A stretch of 64,000 nucleotides of DNA from Uloborus plumipes (taxonomy: Eukaryota; Arthropoda; Arachnida; Araneae; Uloboridae), in the NCBI GenBank assembly GCA_038373865.1, contig JAXGGA010003419.1, positions 39,031 to 103,030 on the forward strand, read 5' to 3'. Below are positions 25,618 through 37,747 of this stretch, piece after piece (within the stretch, counting starts at the first letter, position 1; every line of letters begins with the position of its first letter). The notes under the pieces are model-generated. The model made no database searches. It saw nothing but the letters and a program-made list of their open reading frames with translations, and was not told where the DNA came from. The position numbers and the translations under genes are program-made.

Positions 25618-26554
25618 TTAAAGCAACAAAATTTAGCTCAACAATTTCAAAAATTCTGGAGGAGAGCCACATACTTCTTAGCTGTGCCCGAATACTACAC
25701 TTACGAACTCACCCATGACAAGTCCAAGGTTATAATTAAGATTAAAAACATCCTCCAAAAAACCAGAAGTTGGATCCACCCTTGCAAATTGCAAAATTAT
25801 ATTGCATACATGTGTTTTGGGAACAAAAAAACTCTTTTAAGTTAGAGAAAATTTTGAACTTTAGGATTCATTCATAAAGTAATTATAATTGGCTTTGCTG
25901 TGAATATTGAAAGACAGACTTCATTTAAGCCTATTTTTAATCAAAATTAAAACTTAGCTATTAAGTGATTCAACAATTTTTCAAAAAGAATCTGTACGAA
26001 AGTTTTCCCCTTATTTTCTTATAATCTATTGCTGAATAAAAATTGCCTAAATAAAAATAGCAAATAATAAATTTCTACTTAAAAACTTTCTCCACTCTAG
26101 TGATAAATAAACCGAGAAGAAAAATTGTGAGAATTAAGAGTAATATGCATGATACTCACAATCCCAACATTTAATTATGAAGTTCATTTGAAATTATATG
26201 TGATGCACAAATGAATAGTAAAAGTCTTTAATTAAGGAATCACATAACGAATGTACTAGGAAGCAAAACCAGGTCACATGTAAAAAGTGATTCAGATGCA
26301 AGCAAAATACAATAAAAATATTACAAAGCTATCATTTTTAAATAATTTTAAAGCCCTGCATAACAATTACTATGAACTGATAAACAATAAGTAATTTTAT
26401 GATCTTAAATATCTCATAAGTAAAGAATATTATCAGTATTCAGACTGTTATTGTATTCAAGTATACAATGCATTTTTTTTTCAAGTCAAAATATGTTAAA
26501 AACAAGTATAGCAACTGAACAATTCTTAAACTTTATTCTTGCAACCTTCATGGT

Positions 26555-26578
26555 AAAAAAAAAAAAAAAAAAAAAAAA
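26555..26578. repeat. A24 homopolymer
   Basis: Twenty-four A in a row; no LINE-like sequence or target duplication was recognised next to it. Confidence 0.9.
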
Positions 26579-27526
26579 CCTCATACAAATAATTGTCGAC
26601 AAAAAAAAAATCCTTTAAAAAAAGCTTTTTTTTTTTAGAAACCACAAAATGAATAATTAGCTGTTTCCAATCAAGGCCAATGAGATGACATGTCAGCCTA
26701 GTCATAAATTGGGGGCTGGCCCTTTGGAGGGCCTGGCTTGAAGTCCATTACTATAATTTTATAAGTTTTATGTGGCGGGGTTGCAAACTGACAAAGAGCG
26801 CACCTTGGCTTATGACGACCCTGTTTTCAAGACATCAATATTTGAGAACTCTTTAAAATTAGCAAGTTAAAAGGCTCAATAAAAGAGAAGAGGTTCAAAG
26901 AATTGTTTTCTTGGCCATAGTTTTCAATTGAATACTAGTAGTTAATGTATCCATCAAAAAAAAAATTTTTTTTTAATTAAGCAATGAAAATCTCATCCAA
27001 AACTATTATACTGCTATACTTTTAGAAAAAGGATAAAAACATCACTTTCATACTTCCATCTTTCCAATCGTAATTAATTTCAGGAAAATCACAATGCAAG
27101 AACTTTAATTTGTTAACAAGCATATAAAAAAGAATAAAACAGTCATAAATAAAAATTGGTATTAAACAAAAGAAAATAAGAAAATATTCAGTCTATTAAC
27201 AATAATTTAGGTTAAATAACTATAAAACTGATTAACAATTTTAAAAAGAAGGTTAGTTACTATATTTGACTATGAATTAAAGAAAAAACATTTTACTGCG
27301 TATTTCACTGCATCTGAGTCACTTTTTGGTTAAGAATAAATATTATTTCTGGATTGCTTGAAACAATTTTGGAAAAATAAAACAAAAAATCACACAGCAG
27401 ATAAAAATATTAATTTACAAGTCAATAAATGGAAACTAATGTAAAAAGAAGATGAATCTGACTGAGCAAAAAAGTGTGAAAAGAACATTAGTCGTTTTCA
27501 GCGACTTTTGCAAAATACAAATTAAA

Positions 27527-27549
27527 AAATAAATAAATAAATAAATAAA
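27527..27549. repeat. AAAT microsatellite
   Basis: About five AAAT units. Confidence 0.8.
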
Positions 27550-29771
27550 CTAAAGACATGCTTTTTTAGAAAAGAAGAAATAATGTCATCCAAATGAAAA
27601 TAAAGTCATCAAAATATAATTCATAAACTGCCTGTTAAAAGATTTTGCTAGCTTCCCTTTCTATAAACATGTTTTTAAAATAAATAATATGTAAACAGCA
27701 ATCCAATAATAACATTTAAAAATACTTAAAACATTTACAAAATATTTACTTCTAATGATTTTGATCTACTAATTCAAAATAATTTGATTTCTGAATAAAT
27801 TTAAAATGTAATAATAGGAAAAATTAAACAATTTGATTATTTAATCTTAAAAGTTGCCAAATTTAAAAGTATGGCTGAACTCTGTCTAAAAATTAAATAT
27901 ATGTTCTACTATTACATTCTAAACTATAATCAAACAAACACTAAATATATGATCAAACAAAAAATAAATTTGATATAGCTAAGAAACATCGATCAAATAT
28001 GTAAATTTTAACTTACTATTGTACTGACAAAATTTAATTTTCATACTACAGGGAAAAGTAAAAACTGTTAACATTTCAGAAAAAAGTAATTTGTGTTTAT
28101 GTCTATTCTACCCTATATTCACAATGTGCAAAAATATGTCATGAATAAAAATGCATGGTTATACATGAGGTGTTTAGTATCAAAACCTGCTCAATCCATT
28201 TAATTACAGAAGAGACACAAAAAACATTCATAAATTGGTTTGGAATACAACTGAATTGGATTTGGTTTGAAATAAAACCTGTTTCTGACAACAATTGTCA
28301 ACCTGACTGAGCTAATCCACTTTGAGCTTGGTGGTGAAACCAAGAAGAATCAAATAAAAAAATGAAAAATAGAAACTTTTGAAACATCATGGATTGAGCT
28401 GATTTGAATACTGAAGGCCTCACTTACGGAAGGTCTTGATATGCCAGTTTCACACCAGCTGCACTTATGAGAAAATATTTGCCCCCCCCCCCCTTCTTAA
28501 TGTATGAGAAAATATTTGCCCCACCCCCCTTCTGAATGAACTATTTTGGTTCTATATAGTTTAGTTAACAACCTATTTAATTATGTTTGCTGATTGGTTA
28601 TTATTTTTTCCATTATTAAAGTTATCAGCACACAGATAATCATACTTTGTTTATTACGCTAGGATGCTATGCCATAAAATATTCAAGGAAAGATGTCATA
28701 GCCGTAGTAAGAGATTTAATACCAATTTGGAAACAATAAATATTTTAAGGCCAACACAACTAGTGTGAAATCAGCACTGTGCTTAGTTAGGATTATAGAA
28801 ATCATTGTAATCTAATGAAATAATTCAACTAGCTTAAAATTGTTTAAAATATCTTTAAAATGTAAGTCGAAATCAAAAACTTGCAAATTCATCAAAACTG
28901 TTTTATACAGAAAATTCAAGAACTTATACAAAAACTATTGACCCTTTTTCCAAAACTATATGCATAGTTAAGTACCATGCTTCGTAAAATTAAAAATATT
29001 TTTCATTTTTACAATTATACATCCGTATGAATTAGGATGGTCCAAAATGATATGAAAAAATTTAAAAGTGAAAAATATTTATCTCAACACTGCTACCCTA
29101 GTTCTATTAAGGTAAGTATGTTATCAAATCAAAATTTGGAAGAATTAGATTACATTTTGGGGTCACTAACTGAAATATTCAAATTTTAATTGCTCATTAA
29201 TAAAAATTCATCATTTACAATAAACTTTGAAGCAAATCAATTAACTATTACAATTTACTACAATTCTTCAGAGATGACTTGAGCAACTGCTTCAATTAGT
29301 TCTACCGCACTGTGGAAATTTTAAAACCTCAAGAACTATTAAATCATAGTAAACAAGAAGAAAATTCTTGTATCCAACATTAGCATTTCAGAAACTTTTG
29401 CACATTTTATAATTTTTATATTGATAAAAAATTTTCAAAAAAAAATCAGTGCTTTAGTAAAAACTCTACTGTTTGCATGCTTTAAGTATCAAATCTTCAC
29501 AGCCCTTAACATTGACCAATTTTTATTTTTGACGCTTATTTTTTATTCTACTTTTTACGGAATTCTATACCATATAGAAAAAGGGTAAGCTTGTGGACAG
29601 CATAATTTCGAAATTTTTATTTTTGAACCATTCTAGAACACATGCAGATCACAGTATACATGTTACACAAAAATGCTGTTACATTTGAGAGAAAAACATT
29701 CCCGCAACTGCACAATTAATAATAAACATTTATCAGCAAATAGTGCCATCCGTCAACGATGTATTGTGAAT

Positions 29772-30074
29772 GTAAGAATGAAGGCTTTCACGGCCGGTGT
29801 AAATATTATTTAAGGATTCCGGGCTGTTATTATTTTAACAAGAAGGAGGAAGAAGTAAAAGTTAACAAGCTTTGGCATCCAGTCATCTGCCAATCCCGAG
29901 CCGGAAGGTAGAGGGCGCTGCGTTTTCAATTTAAAATCTTGCAGAAGTTCGAAATTTCGCATCAGTCGCCAAATTAATCAACAACACCCACTGAAGATGA
30001 CCGCCGCAGTTGCGATCGAAACGTATGGATTAAAGCCATGCAGACCACTGCACAACAGCCCGGAATCCTTAAGT
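29772..30074. mobile_element. Retroelement-like insertion with 14-bp direct repeats (possibly Penelope-like)
   Basis: GATGTATTGTGAAT is repeated exactly at 29758-29771 and 30075-30088, the length and variability expected of target-primed retrotransposition. Inside, a perfect 17-bp inverted repeat (AAGGATTCCGGGCTGTT, 29812-29828 and complement at 30054-30070) brackets most of the insert. CTGAAGATGACC ... GATCGAAACG near the right end resembles a motif I associate with Penelope-like termini. Family uncertain; no enzyme is encoded. Confidence 0.55.
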
Positions 30075-30970
30075 GATGTATTGTGAATTCCAAATATGCA
30101 CAAGCTATGATAAAAAATGAATTTTGCAACAAAACTTGCAGTTACAAGAAGTAATTCTTCAGAGCAAGAAATGAAGCACTGGCAACAAATAAACAAGTTA
30201 ATACAATTTCCTTACACATTTATCCGAGTAAAGTTAGAGATAATAATGTGTATTCTGTGAGGGAAACATGAAAATTATTTTTTACAACAGATAATCCTCG
30301 AGTTTTAAAACATCTCTTTTAATAATGTTGTTGAATAGTTCCCCTCAATTTATCTTTCCAAAAAAAAAAAAAAAAGCTCCTATTGATAAAAAATAAAAAA
30401 AAAAAATCTTTTCTCTTTTTAAGCACCATAGCCGCAAATTCCTTCATGAATTCCACGACTTTAATGAGGTGGATACATGGTGGCAAAATAAAATTATTTT
30501 CATGGTTTAAAACCAAATGGACGAAATTAAATTTTATGATTACAATATCTAAAATTAAGGAATTATTTTCAAATTATAGAAAACTGGTTAGAATACATAT
30601 TGGGGAAAAAAATCAGTTACTTCACATGTTAAATTTAAAATCACCAACATATACAATATTTTAAATTGTTGTTACTGAAAGTTATTATACCAGCAACATC
30701 AATGAATCTGAGAGGAGGGAACACATTTGACATTCCGAATCTAGTGGACATAAGTTCATTATTTAGAGAGTAAGCCAAAAAAGAAATTTAAAACAAAACA
30801 TTTTTCAAAAATGGAAATAACAAGTTAGTCTATGAATGCATCTTTACATATGCACATAATGTGAAAGTATCAGAATGCTCATGATTATAAACAAAACGGG
30901 ACAAAAAAAAAAAAAAAAAACATATATACAAACTTATTTATGTAGGAGAACCACAAATGACTTCAACTGA

Positions 30971-30976
30971 TTTATT
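30971..30976 (-). terminator. Candidate poly(A) signal for the 31079-31368 exon
   Basis: AATAAA on the minus strand about 103 bases past the TGA of the exon. The position is right for a terminal exon, but chance occurrence is likely in this composition. Confidence 0.35.
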
Positions 30977-31078
30977 AACATTTTAAATATCAACAAACTA
31001 CATCGGTACTATCCGTAATAAATGCTTAAAGACTGAAGTGAATGATAATGTGACATTATTAAAACGCAGTTAAAGAAA

Positions 31079-31368
31079 TCAACGCTTCCTACAGAAAAAC
31101 TTTTCCAAATTGTCAAAACAGGCATGACTGACTTTGAGATGCGTGAACAAGTTTGTCTTCCAGGAGAAATGGCTGCCGCAAATGTTGCAGCAGTAATTCT
31201 TTTCCCCAAACACGTGGATTTCCATGTGCCTCTTCAACGTGCTTGAATCAAAAAAATGTTTACCGCACACGGAGCACTGTGGCCGAAATCCCTTAGAACC
31301 ACCATGTGCATGTGGAGTCCCGCTGCTCTTTTCTGTCGAATATGTTGCTAGAGATCTTCTCACGGTTC
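31079..31368 (-). CDS. Alternative 3'-terminal exon with two C2H2 zinc fingers (lola-like), exon 5 of 8
   Basis: Partial CDS: terminal exon of 95 residues. The acceptor is TTGCAG (AG at 31370-31369); the exon opens GA|ACC (Gly with an upstream G) and stops at TGA. A basic and Ser/Gly/His-rich leader of about 30 residues is followed by finger 1, C31-x2-C34-x12-H47-x3-H51 (FDSSTLKR), and finger 2, C60-x2-C63-x12-H76-x4-H81 (FSWKTNLFT). The linker HVFGEKNYCC is the only one retaining a GEK core like the classical TGEKP. The 14-residue tail ends in a basic FFCRKR. An AATAAA lies about 100 bases past the stop. The role is inferred as the DNA-binding end of one BTB-ZF isoform. Confidence 0.9.
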
Positions 31369-31936
31369 CTGCAAGCAAACAGGAAACATCAAAAGGAGTT
31401 GATAAAAAGTTTTATTGCTTTTTAACTTAAAAGTCACAGACAAGAAAAGCCCTCCAGTATTAGGTCAGAAGTCTTTTCCCAGACAATTTAAGATAGAATA
31501 AACTAGAGCTGTTCCCATAACATTGTGGAGATCGGGTCTAACAACTCACCTCATGTATAAAAGGCCTTCAAGGGGATAGCATCCACCTTGTTTACTAAGT
31601 ATGATGCTGTTTTGACTGTGTTGTACATTGAAAAACTATAATCACTCGAAAATAATAGTCAACTACTTGATCATGTTTTATTGCAATTCTGGATGTTCCA
31701 ATATTACCTATCAGACATAGCAAAATGCAACTAAACAACAAAAAAAATGATAGATTTCGTAACAAACCAGGTGTTACATTAAGAACCTTTTCAACAAGAA
31801 AAGTTTTCTTTTCCAATGGATCCCTAGTACGTAAAAGACTCCCCATAAATAGTTTGATTACCCTATAAATTTAAAAGATTAGAAGAATTAACTAGTTAAT
31901 TCTTACTGTTTTGACTTTTATTTACCTTTTGCAAGT

Positions 31937-32181
31937 CAGAGGTCAATCCAGGAAATTTGACCAAGGTCCTGTTTTTCGGATTTTGTGAAAAATAGTTACG
32001 GCAAGAAATATTCCCAATCGTTCTTTAAACGCTGATTTTTGTGAAGAGTCTGTTTTCGAGTTTGGGATTTTTGTGAAAGGTCCATTTTATTGAGTAACTG
32101 AATTTTGTAATGGATCCCCTTTCGAGTGACTGAATTTTCTGAAGGGTCCTTTAACGGACCGAATTTCTCTTTTGACCCCTG
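31937..32181. mobile_element. Short MITE related to 15832-17512, 5-bp duplication CAAGT
   Basis: Left end CAGAGGTCAATCCAGGAAAT, right end inverted CAGGGGTCAAAAGAGAAATT, flanked by CAAGT (31932-31936, 32182-32186). The interior repeats GTGAAGAGTC/GGGTCC and TTAACGGACC as in the larger element, so it is a deleted relative with the same target-site length. Confidence 0.7.
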
Positions 32182-32309
32182 CAAGTTGAGTATACTTGCA
32201 ATGTTATCTTGCAAGTTTTTTCTAATGTTAGAGGCACATCGTTTCTTTTTCTATATGTACCTACTTATGTATGGCAAAGGTTTAACCTATGACCTCAGCT
32301 ACAATTTAA

Positions 32310-32946
32310 CCCTCCGCGTACGGCTCAGTTTTTATACTTTCCGGTCCTGAAATACGGGGCGATTTTTTTAGATTTTCTTTATCTACATATGTTACAATTC
32401 ACATATTTATTAACTGTTTAAAAATAATCCAAGAATTTTAATAGCTTTTCCGCTTTCAAAATATATATAATACGGCGTCCGCTATTTCAGCGGGCATGGT
32501 TCATAAGTTAAAAAATTCACGCGATATTTTTATTTCCAGATGAATAGATGAATATAATTTTTAAACAATTTGTCTCAAAAAATATTACAGAAATTTTACA
32601 ATTATATATTAGATATTTCAGAAATTACAAATATAACAGAAATTTCTTACACTCGGCAAATCCATATCTTTCATAAATGCTTTTCGCGCGAAAGACAAAA
32701 AAAAAACACACACACAATAATACGCGGGAAAACACAAGCAAGAGGAAAAAAGAATCCAGAATCCTCTAGTGCCATCTAGCAGCGAAAATAAGCATCAAAT
32801 GATGTTTTCATTTAACCTACACGGGAAAATAGCGCAATCCGTATTGAAATAGGGAGAAAAAATTCTTCTCCCGCGATTTTCACGTGGCCCGCAGTCGGGG
32901 ACGAAACTGATACCCCGCTGAAATCGCAGGAGCCGTACACGGAGGG
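32310..32946. mobile_element. piggyBac-like MITE, 637 bp, TTAA site
   Basis: The left end CCCTCCGCGTACGGCTC and the right end inverted CCCTCCGTGTACGGCTC differ at one of 17 bases and abut TTAA on both sides (32306-32309, 32947-32950). No transposase frame is seen; it is GC-richer near the right end. Confidence 0.85.
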
Positions 32947-34966
32947 TTAACTATAACTCTCACGATCATTCTTAGAATCTTTATTTTTACTGTTTAATAT
33001 AATGAACTCACACAAAGAGAGAGAGGTGGATCTTCCCTCTAAACCTAGAAATACATTCGAGTTTATTACTTTTTTAGAGGAAATATTTCCAATTAAATTA
33101 AATTATTAAAGTTGATATTAAGACTTACGCGAACCATTTAGGGCTATTCTTGACTGTTCCATTGCTCAAGAATTATAAGATATACATGCTTGAAATATTG
33201 TATGTCTATCAGAGCGCCATAGAACACCTAATCCCAAAGTTCATAAATATACCTCTGAAAGTTGATTTATCTAGGTCTGAAAGGTGTTATTATTTTGAAC
33301 TAGATATGCACTCACTCAGCAAAATGTTTAGGCACTTTCGAGTGCCTCACATTCTTCAGATTTGGCATCAAGATGGAACTTGGAACTTGGTTCCTGTTAG
33401 ATCTGAATTTTTTTTTTGGGTGTCCATTCATGTTTTGTACGATTAAAGTTTTTATCCAACACATTTCAACAGCTACAGCATGTACTCGTATTTAAAAAAA
33501 AATTGGCATGCTGCAAAAATGTCCCTAATTTTTAGAAAGCTGCATACTACAACCATGTTAAATTAGTCTCAATCCCAACCTCACTCAAAACGATATCATG
33601 AGCCTTCTTTTCAGCGAAATATTGTTAATTTAATCAATGCTCAAGTGATATGAATTAATGACATCATAAATGTATTCAAACATTACAGTAAAAGTTTTAA
33701 AGAATAATTCAATAAATACAACTTAATTTTTGTACATTCCCTAGCGTTAAAAGCACTTAGACAGAGCTTGCTACTCAACTACAAAACATTTAACTACAAC
33801 CTAAAATAGTAATTAAAAAAGAATTTACTTACATGGTTACACGTAGTACCTTCTGAAAAGTCAACTTTTCTCAGTGATAATTTTAGCAAATGTAGGAGAG
33901 AAAGCTCACAGAACGTGGAGGATTTTACTGGGCTTACTTTTCGCAGGTGAAAATTCGCTCCTTAGCTCGTTACAGTACGTAACACATAGTTATTCACATT
34001 ACACAAAATATTCCTGTCATTACTAAAAGGCTTCCAGAAAAAATTACAAAAGTAGAGGCTTTACACAAAAGTGATCCTATTTTCAAGATTTTGCTGTATA
34101 ATACAGTGGGGCACCTGTTTTACATATTTCAAGGGATAAATCAAAAAGCAACTTAAAAAAGAGAAAAGCAAACAAAAAGTATTCTCAATGTAAAAGATTT
34201 TGTTTTAGTTCGAAAACTTCAAGAATTAGTCTACTTCTGAGGTAGCAAATTTTATTCTACTACGGTATTTTGTAATTTGTTTAAAGTTTGTTTAAAGACT
34301 ATTTTTACAAATGCTAAAAAATAATAATTGAAATACAAAAAACTTTTATATAAACAGTAGATTATTATAAGGGACACCCTTGGGCCAGTTCTATCACATT
34401 TTATAGATTATTTCACAGGTCTATAAAATGCTATTTAGAGTACCTTTTAACATCAAAACAATTTTAGCATGCAGCCAAATTTAAAACAATGCTCAACTTT
34501 TAGTGACTAATGCACTTGTTTACTCCCAGCCTACCAATATATACAAAAATTATCTAACACAAGAGCAGAAATTTTGAAAAAAACAATCCAGTATAAAAAA
34601 CCTAAGAAACACAAGCTAACATTCTGATAAAGAGCACAGACTTGTAAATAAATGTACACATTTTCTTGCAAATTTTTTCTTTTTAAAAATATTGATTCAT
34701 ATCATTCTTATTTATCAGCAAAAATGTACTTATAAACAGCAAGAAATATATAAATGTTGCTCCACTGCATACACACACAAGTATATTTTTGAACATATAA
34801 TTGTATATATCGCTATGCTTGGTTTACAAAAGCTCAAAATATATCCCAACCATATTGCAATTCAGTTCTCAGGTTTGATATTTTTATTGATACATTATGT
34901 CATGATGTACAAAAATGTGTACATTGATGGTTTTACAAGCTAAGCCATTATAAAAAGGTGACTTAA

Positions 34967-35662
34967 CCCATTTATGCCCAGTAGCCTGAAAACGGGTCAC
35001 TTGTTAGTTACTGCATACAAAAACCTGTAATGGGTATATCATTGTACTAAAGCTGTTTTTCACAAGTCAAATAGTCCTTCTTCTTGGGAAAACCAGTTAG
35101 ACCAACCATTTGGATATCAGAGTTTATTTATCGACAGCTATTTTCAGACAAATCAGTCAAGCAATGATCCAGCATGGGTAGCCACAGAAAGTAAGTTTTT
35201 TTTGCGAATTTACTTTTCATAAAATTAAACTTTTTAAAAATGATTTGCTTAAAATTGATCAAAGATGCCTTCTGTAATGTTACTTCGCAAAAGAAAAAGT
35301 CAAGTAAGGTCGTATTTTTATCACATACTATCGTCCCCGCTTAATCAGGTAATGGATAAACGAATACCCCGCTTATACGAATAAAATATCTCGGAACCGA
35401 TGCCATAGACGTACTGTTAAAGATCCCCGCTTAATCGAATACCCCTTTTAATCGAATAATATTTCTTGGAACTGACAGTATTCGTTTAAGCGGAGCGGAC
35501 AGTATATGCAAAATATTCCATAAACAGGACGTTAAAAAACTTAATAAATATAGCAACAGCGAACTATTTTAAGCCTAAAATGTATGTAAACCATTCCAAG
35601 TAAGAGTTTTAAGCAGATAAAAATTGAAAAAAATTGTTAAAAAAAACTTGGGCATAAATGGG
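34967..35662. mobile_element. piggyBac-like MITE, 696 bp, TTAA site, host of a TA-type MITE
   Basis: Ends CCCATTTATGCCCA and TGGGCATAAATGGG are a perfect 14-bp inverted repeat, each next to TTAA (34963-34966, 35663-35666). The element 35326-35505 lies inside. Non-coding. Confidence 0.85.
35326..35505. mobile_element. Nested TA-type MITE, sister of 3067-3386
   Basis: The right end inverted reads ATACTGTCCGCTCCGCTTAA and the left end TACTATCGTCCCCGCTTAAT. ACGAATA and CTTAAT motifs repeat inside. It aligns to the interrupted copy at 3067-3386 in opposite orientation. Boundaries are accurate to a few bases. Confidence 0.7.
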
Positions 35663-36127
35663 TTAATTGCTAATTTCTGATCTCTTTGACTGTCATTGAA
35701 TGCAGATAAATCATTCACTGCTTATTTTACAGTTGCAAAAGTTACTTCATGATTTGGTGTGCCTCACTCTATTGTAAATAATTCTTAAAACTAAAAAAAA
35801 GAGCCATTTTGACTCATGGCATTGGAAATAAAAATGCTATGTAACTACTTTAAATTCAAAGAAATAAACAAATAATGTTGGAAAACAGAAAGTTGCGAAA
35901 AAAACACGATTTTATATTTAACCAAGCTCCACAACATCATTTTGAGAGATGAGTCTTCCTAAATTTTCAACCAATGAAAATTATTTAAAATAAAATAAAA
36001 TTTTTGTTAAAATCACTTAATAAAAATTTTTATGAAGAGATTATTATGAGAATATTAACACAATTGCACCATAATGTTGTTTCAGTTGATTTTAAGAAAT
36101 GTTGGTTGCCTTCTAATACAAATACAA

Positions 36128-36275
36128 ATGTGACGACCAGCAACAGGCTCTGGGCCCAACAGGGCTGGTCGTAGTGAAATTATAGACCCCAATGAAGATC
36201 AATGGCCCTCTTAAAACTATCTACTTCCTTGCTCCGTAAACTATTCCAAGTTCCCAATAATAGATAGTTTGAAAA
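36128..36275 (-). pseudogene. Fossil 3' end of a CR1-like non-LTR retrotransposon
   Basis: The minus strand reads WNSLRSKEVDSFKRAIDLHW then GL and a stop, matching the WNSLP ... V-x-x-FK-x-x-LD-x-HW pattern at the end of many animal LINE reverse-transcriptase proteins. The upstream part (FSNCIFKLSIIG) is in another frame, so there is at least one frameshift. After the stop comes a hairpin (ACGACCAGC ... GCTGGTCGT, 36132-36172) that may belong to the element's tail. Confidence 0.55.
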
Positions 36276-37211
36276 TGCAATTCGAAAATTTGGATTATGA
36301 ATAACATACAGAAATGTTGTAAATTAATTTTCTTAAGTTTTGATAAATAAATGATCTAAACTAATTTGGAAGTAGGGCAAAAGATGTATGGATTTATTGA
36401 ATTAATGGAGGATATAACTAACAACCACTCTTAGTAAAATTGAAACACTTCAAATACATGAAGTAACATTCCCTTCTATAAAAATTAATCTGAGAAACTG
36501 AATTTCGAGCTAATTGGCTCTCATCAGGCAATAGCAGGTTAGGAAATATATTTTGTTTTCATTACTAAGAATATAGAACATATTTTAAATACCAATTTAG
36601 AAAACGTTATCAAATAAAGACCTTAAAATAACAAAATTTCACAAGATACTCACTTTATTCATCAATACTTATTTTGAGTAAAAAAAAACTAAAAAAAACT
36701 ATGTTCATTTAGTTCAGCAACAGTAACAAAAATTTTGTCATTGCTTCTCCGTCTATAAGAGCAACTGCAAATTATAAATTTCGCTTCTTCTAACCGAATC
36801 AAAGCTTTCAAGCTAAAAAACTGTGTTATATCTATCTTTATAATAGAATACCCTCAAATCAGATTTATTATAAAATAACTAAAACTGTCAATAACACACA
36901 ATATCACACAAAAATGTATAGAAATTTATTATATATAAAAGCCATAGAATTTCTCAGAATCAACAGATAAACACAAAAAATGATAAAACTGCACAAAGTT
37001 ACAGGAAAGATGAAAAGTTGACAAAACAATGTAAGTGGTTCTACTCTACTCTATTATGTGTATAAAAAACATTTTCTCACAAAATAATCTTCATTCCTTT
37101 ATTTCCAAAGGAATTATACTCATTGCAAAACATGTACTCGACAAAGAGAAATAATTGTTGAATTTACTGTACTAGACCCATTCGTTCTTTGGAATTATGA
37201 AACGTAACCTA

Positions 37212-37747
37212 CAAGGTGTTCATAAAGACTTGACTAGTTGAAAATTTATTTTAAAAAACTATTTCAGATTGATACATTTTTTTTTTTCAGTTTATTTTCA
37301 AATTTTTATTTTATCAAGCTTTTTTCCCCGTTGGCACAATATTAGCTATTAGCCAAAGGCATGTGCGTGTGCTAACACCGTAAACTAAAAATGTCTACAA
37401 ACCAAAAATTTCCGTTTTGGAGAGTCAAAGTCAACCCCCCATAATCTGTGGTTTTAGCACATATTACCAATCCTAATAAAACAGCTGATATCCATTTAGG
37501 AACCGTTATGACTAAACCCTCAAAATGCAAAAGGTACATTTTGGCTGCGCTAGTGCCTGGCACGAAGTTGAAAATCCTCTGAATCTTCTCAGAAATACAA
37601 AAGAATCATACATAGAAGTGTAGAAACATTATAGAAGAAACACCTTTTGAGAAAAGGATACAAATAAGAAAATAATTATATTTGAACCTGAAGTACTTTT
37701 TCTTAAACAAATTTAATTCATCAGTGCAAGACTTCATAAACACCCTG
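37212..37747. mobile_element. Mariner/Tc1-like MITE (TA site), intact-ended copy
   Basis: The left end CAAGGTGTTCATAAAGACTT and the right end inverted CAGGGTGTTTATGAAGTCTT sit between TA dinucleotides (37210-37211, 37748-37749). It shares blocks (GTGCYTGGC; CTGAAGTACKTTTT; ATCAGTGCAAGAC) with the decayed copy at 57170-57820. No transposase frame. Confidence 0.7.

Larger units (their letters stand above)
24342..31078. other. Intron between zinc-finger exons (6.7 kb)
   Basis: Holds the TTAA MITE at 25396-25617, an A24 run at 26555-26578, an AAAT microsatellite at 27527-27549, a short tandem duplication with C runs near 28466-28540, and the retroelement fragment at 29772-30074. Weak inverted similarity between about 24455-24510 and 24610-24680 may mark another decayed MITE. 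No coding signal. Confidence 0.6.
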
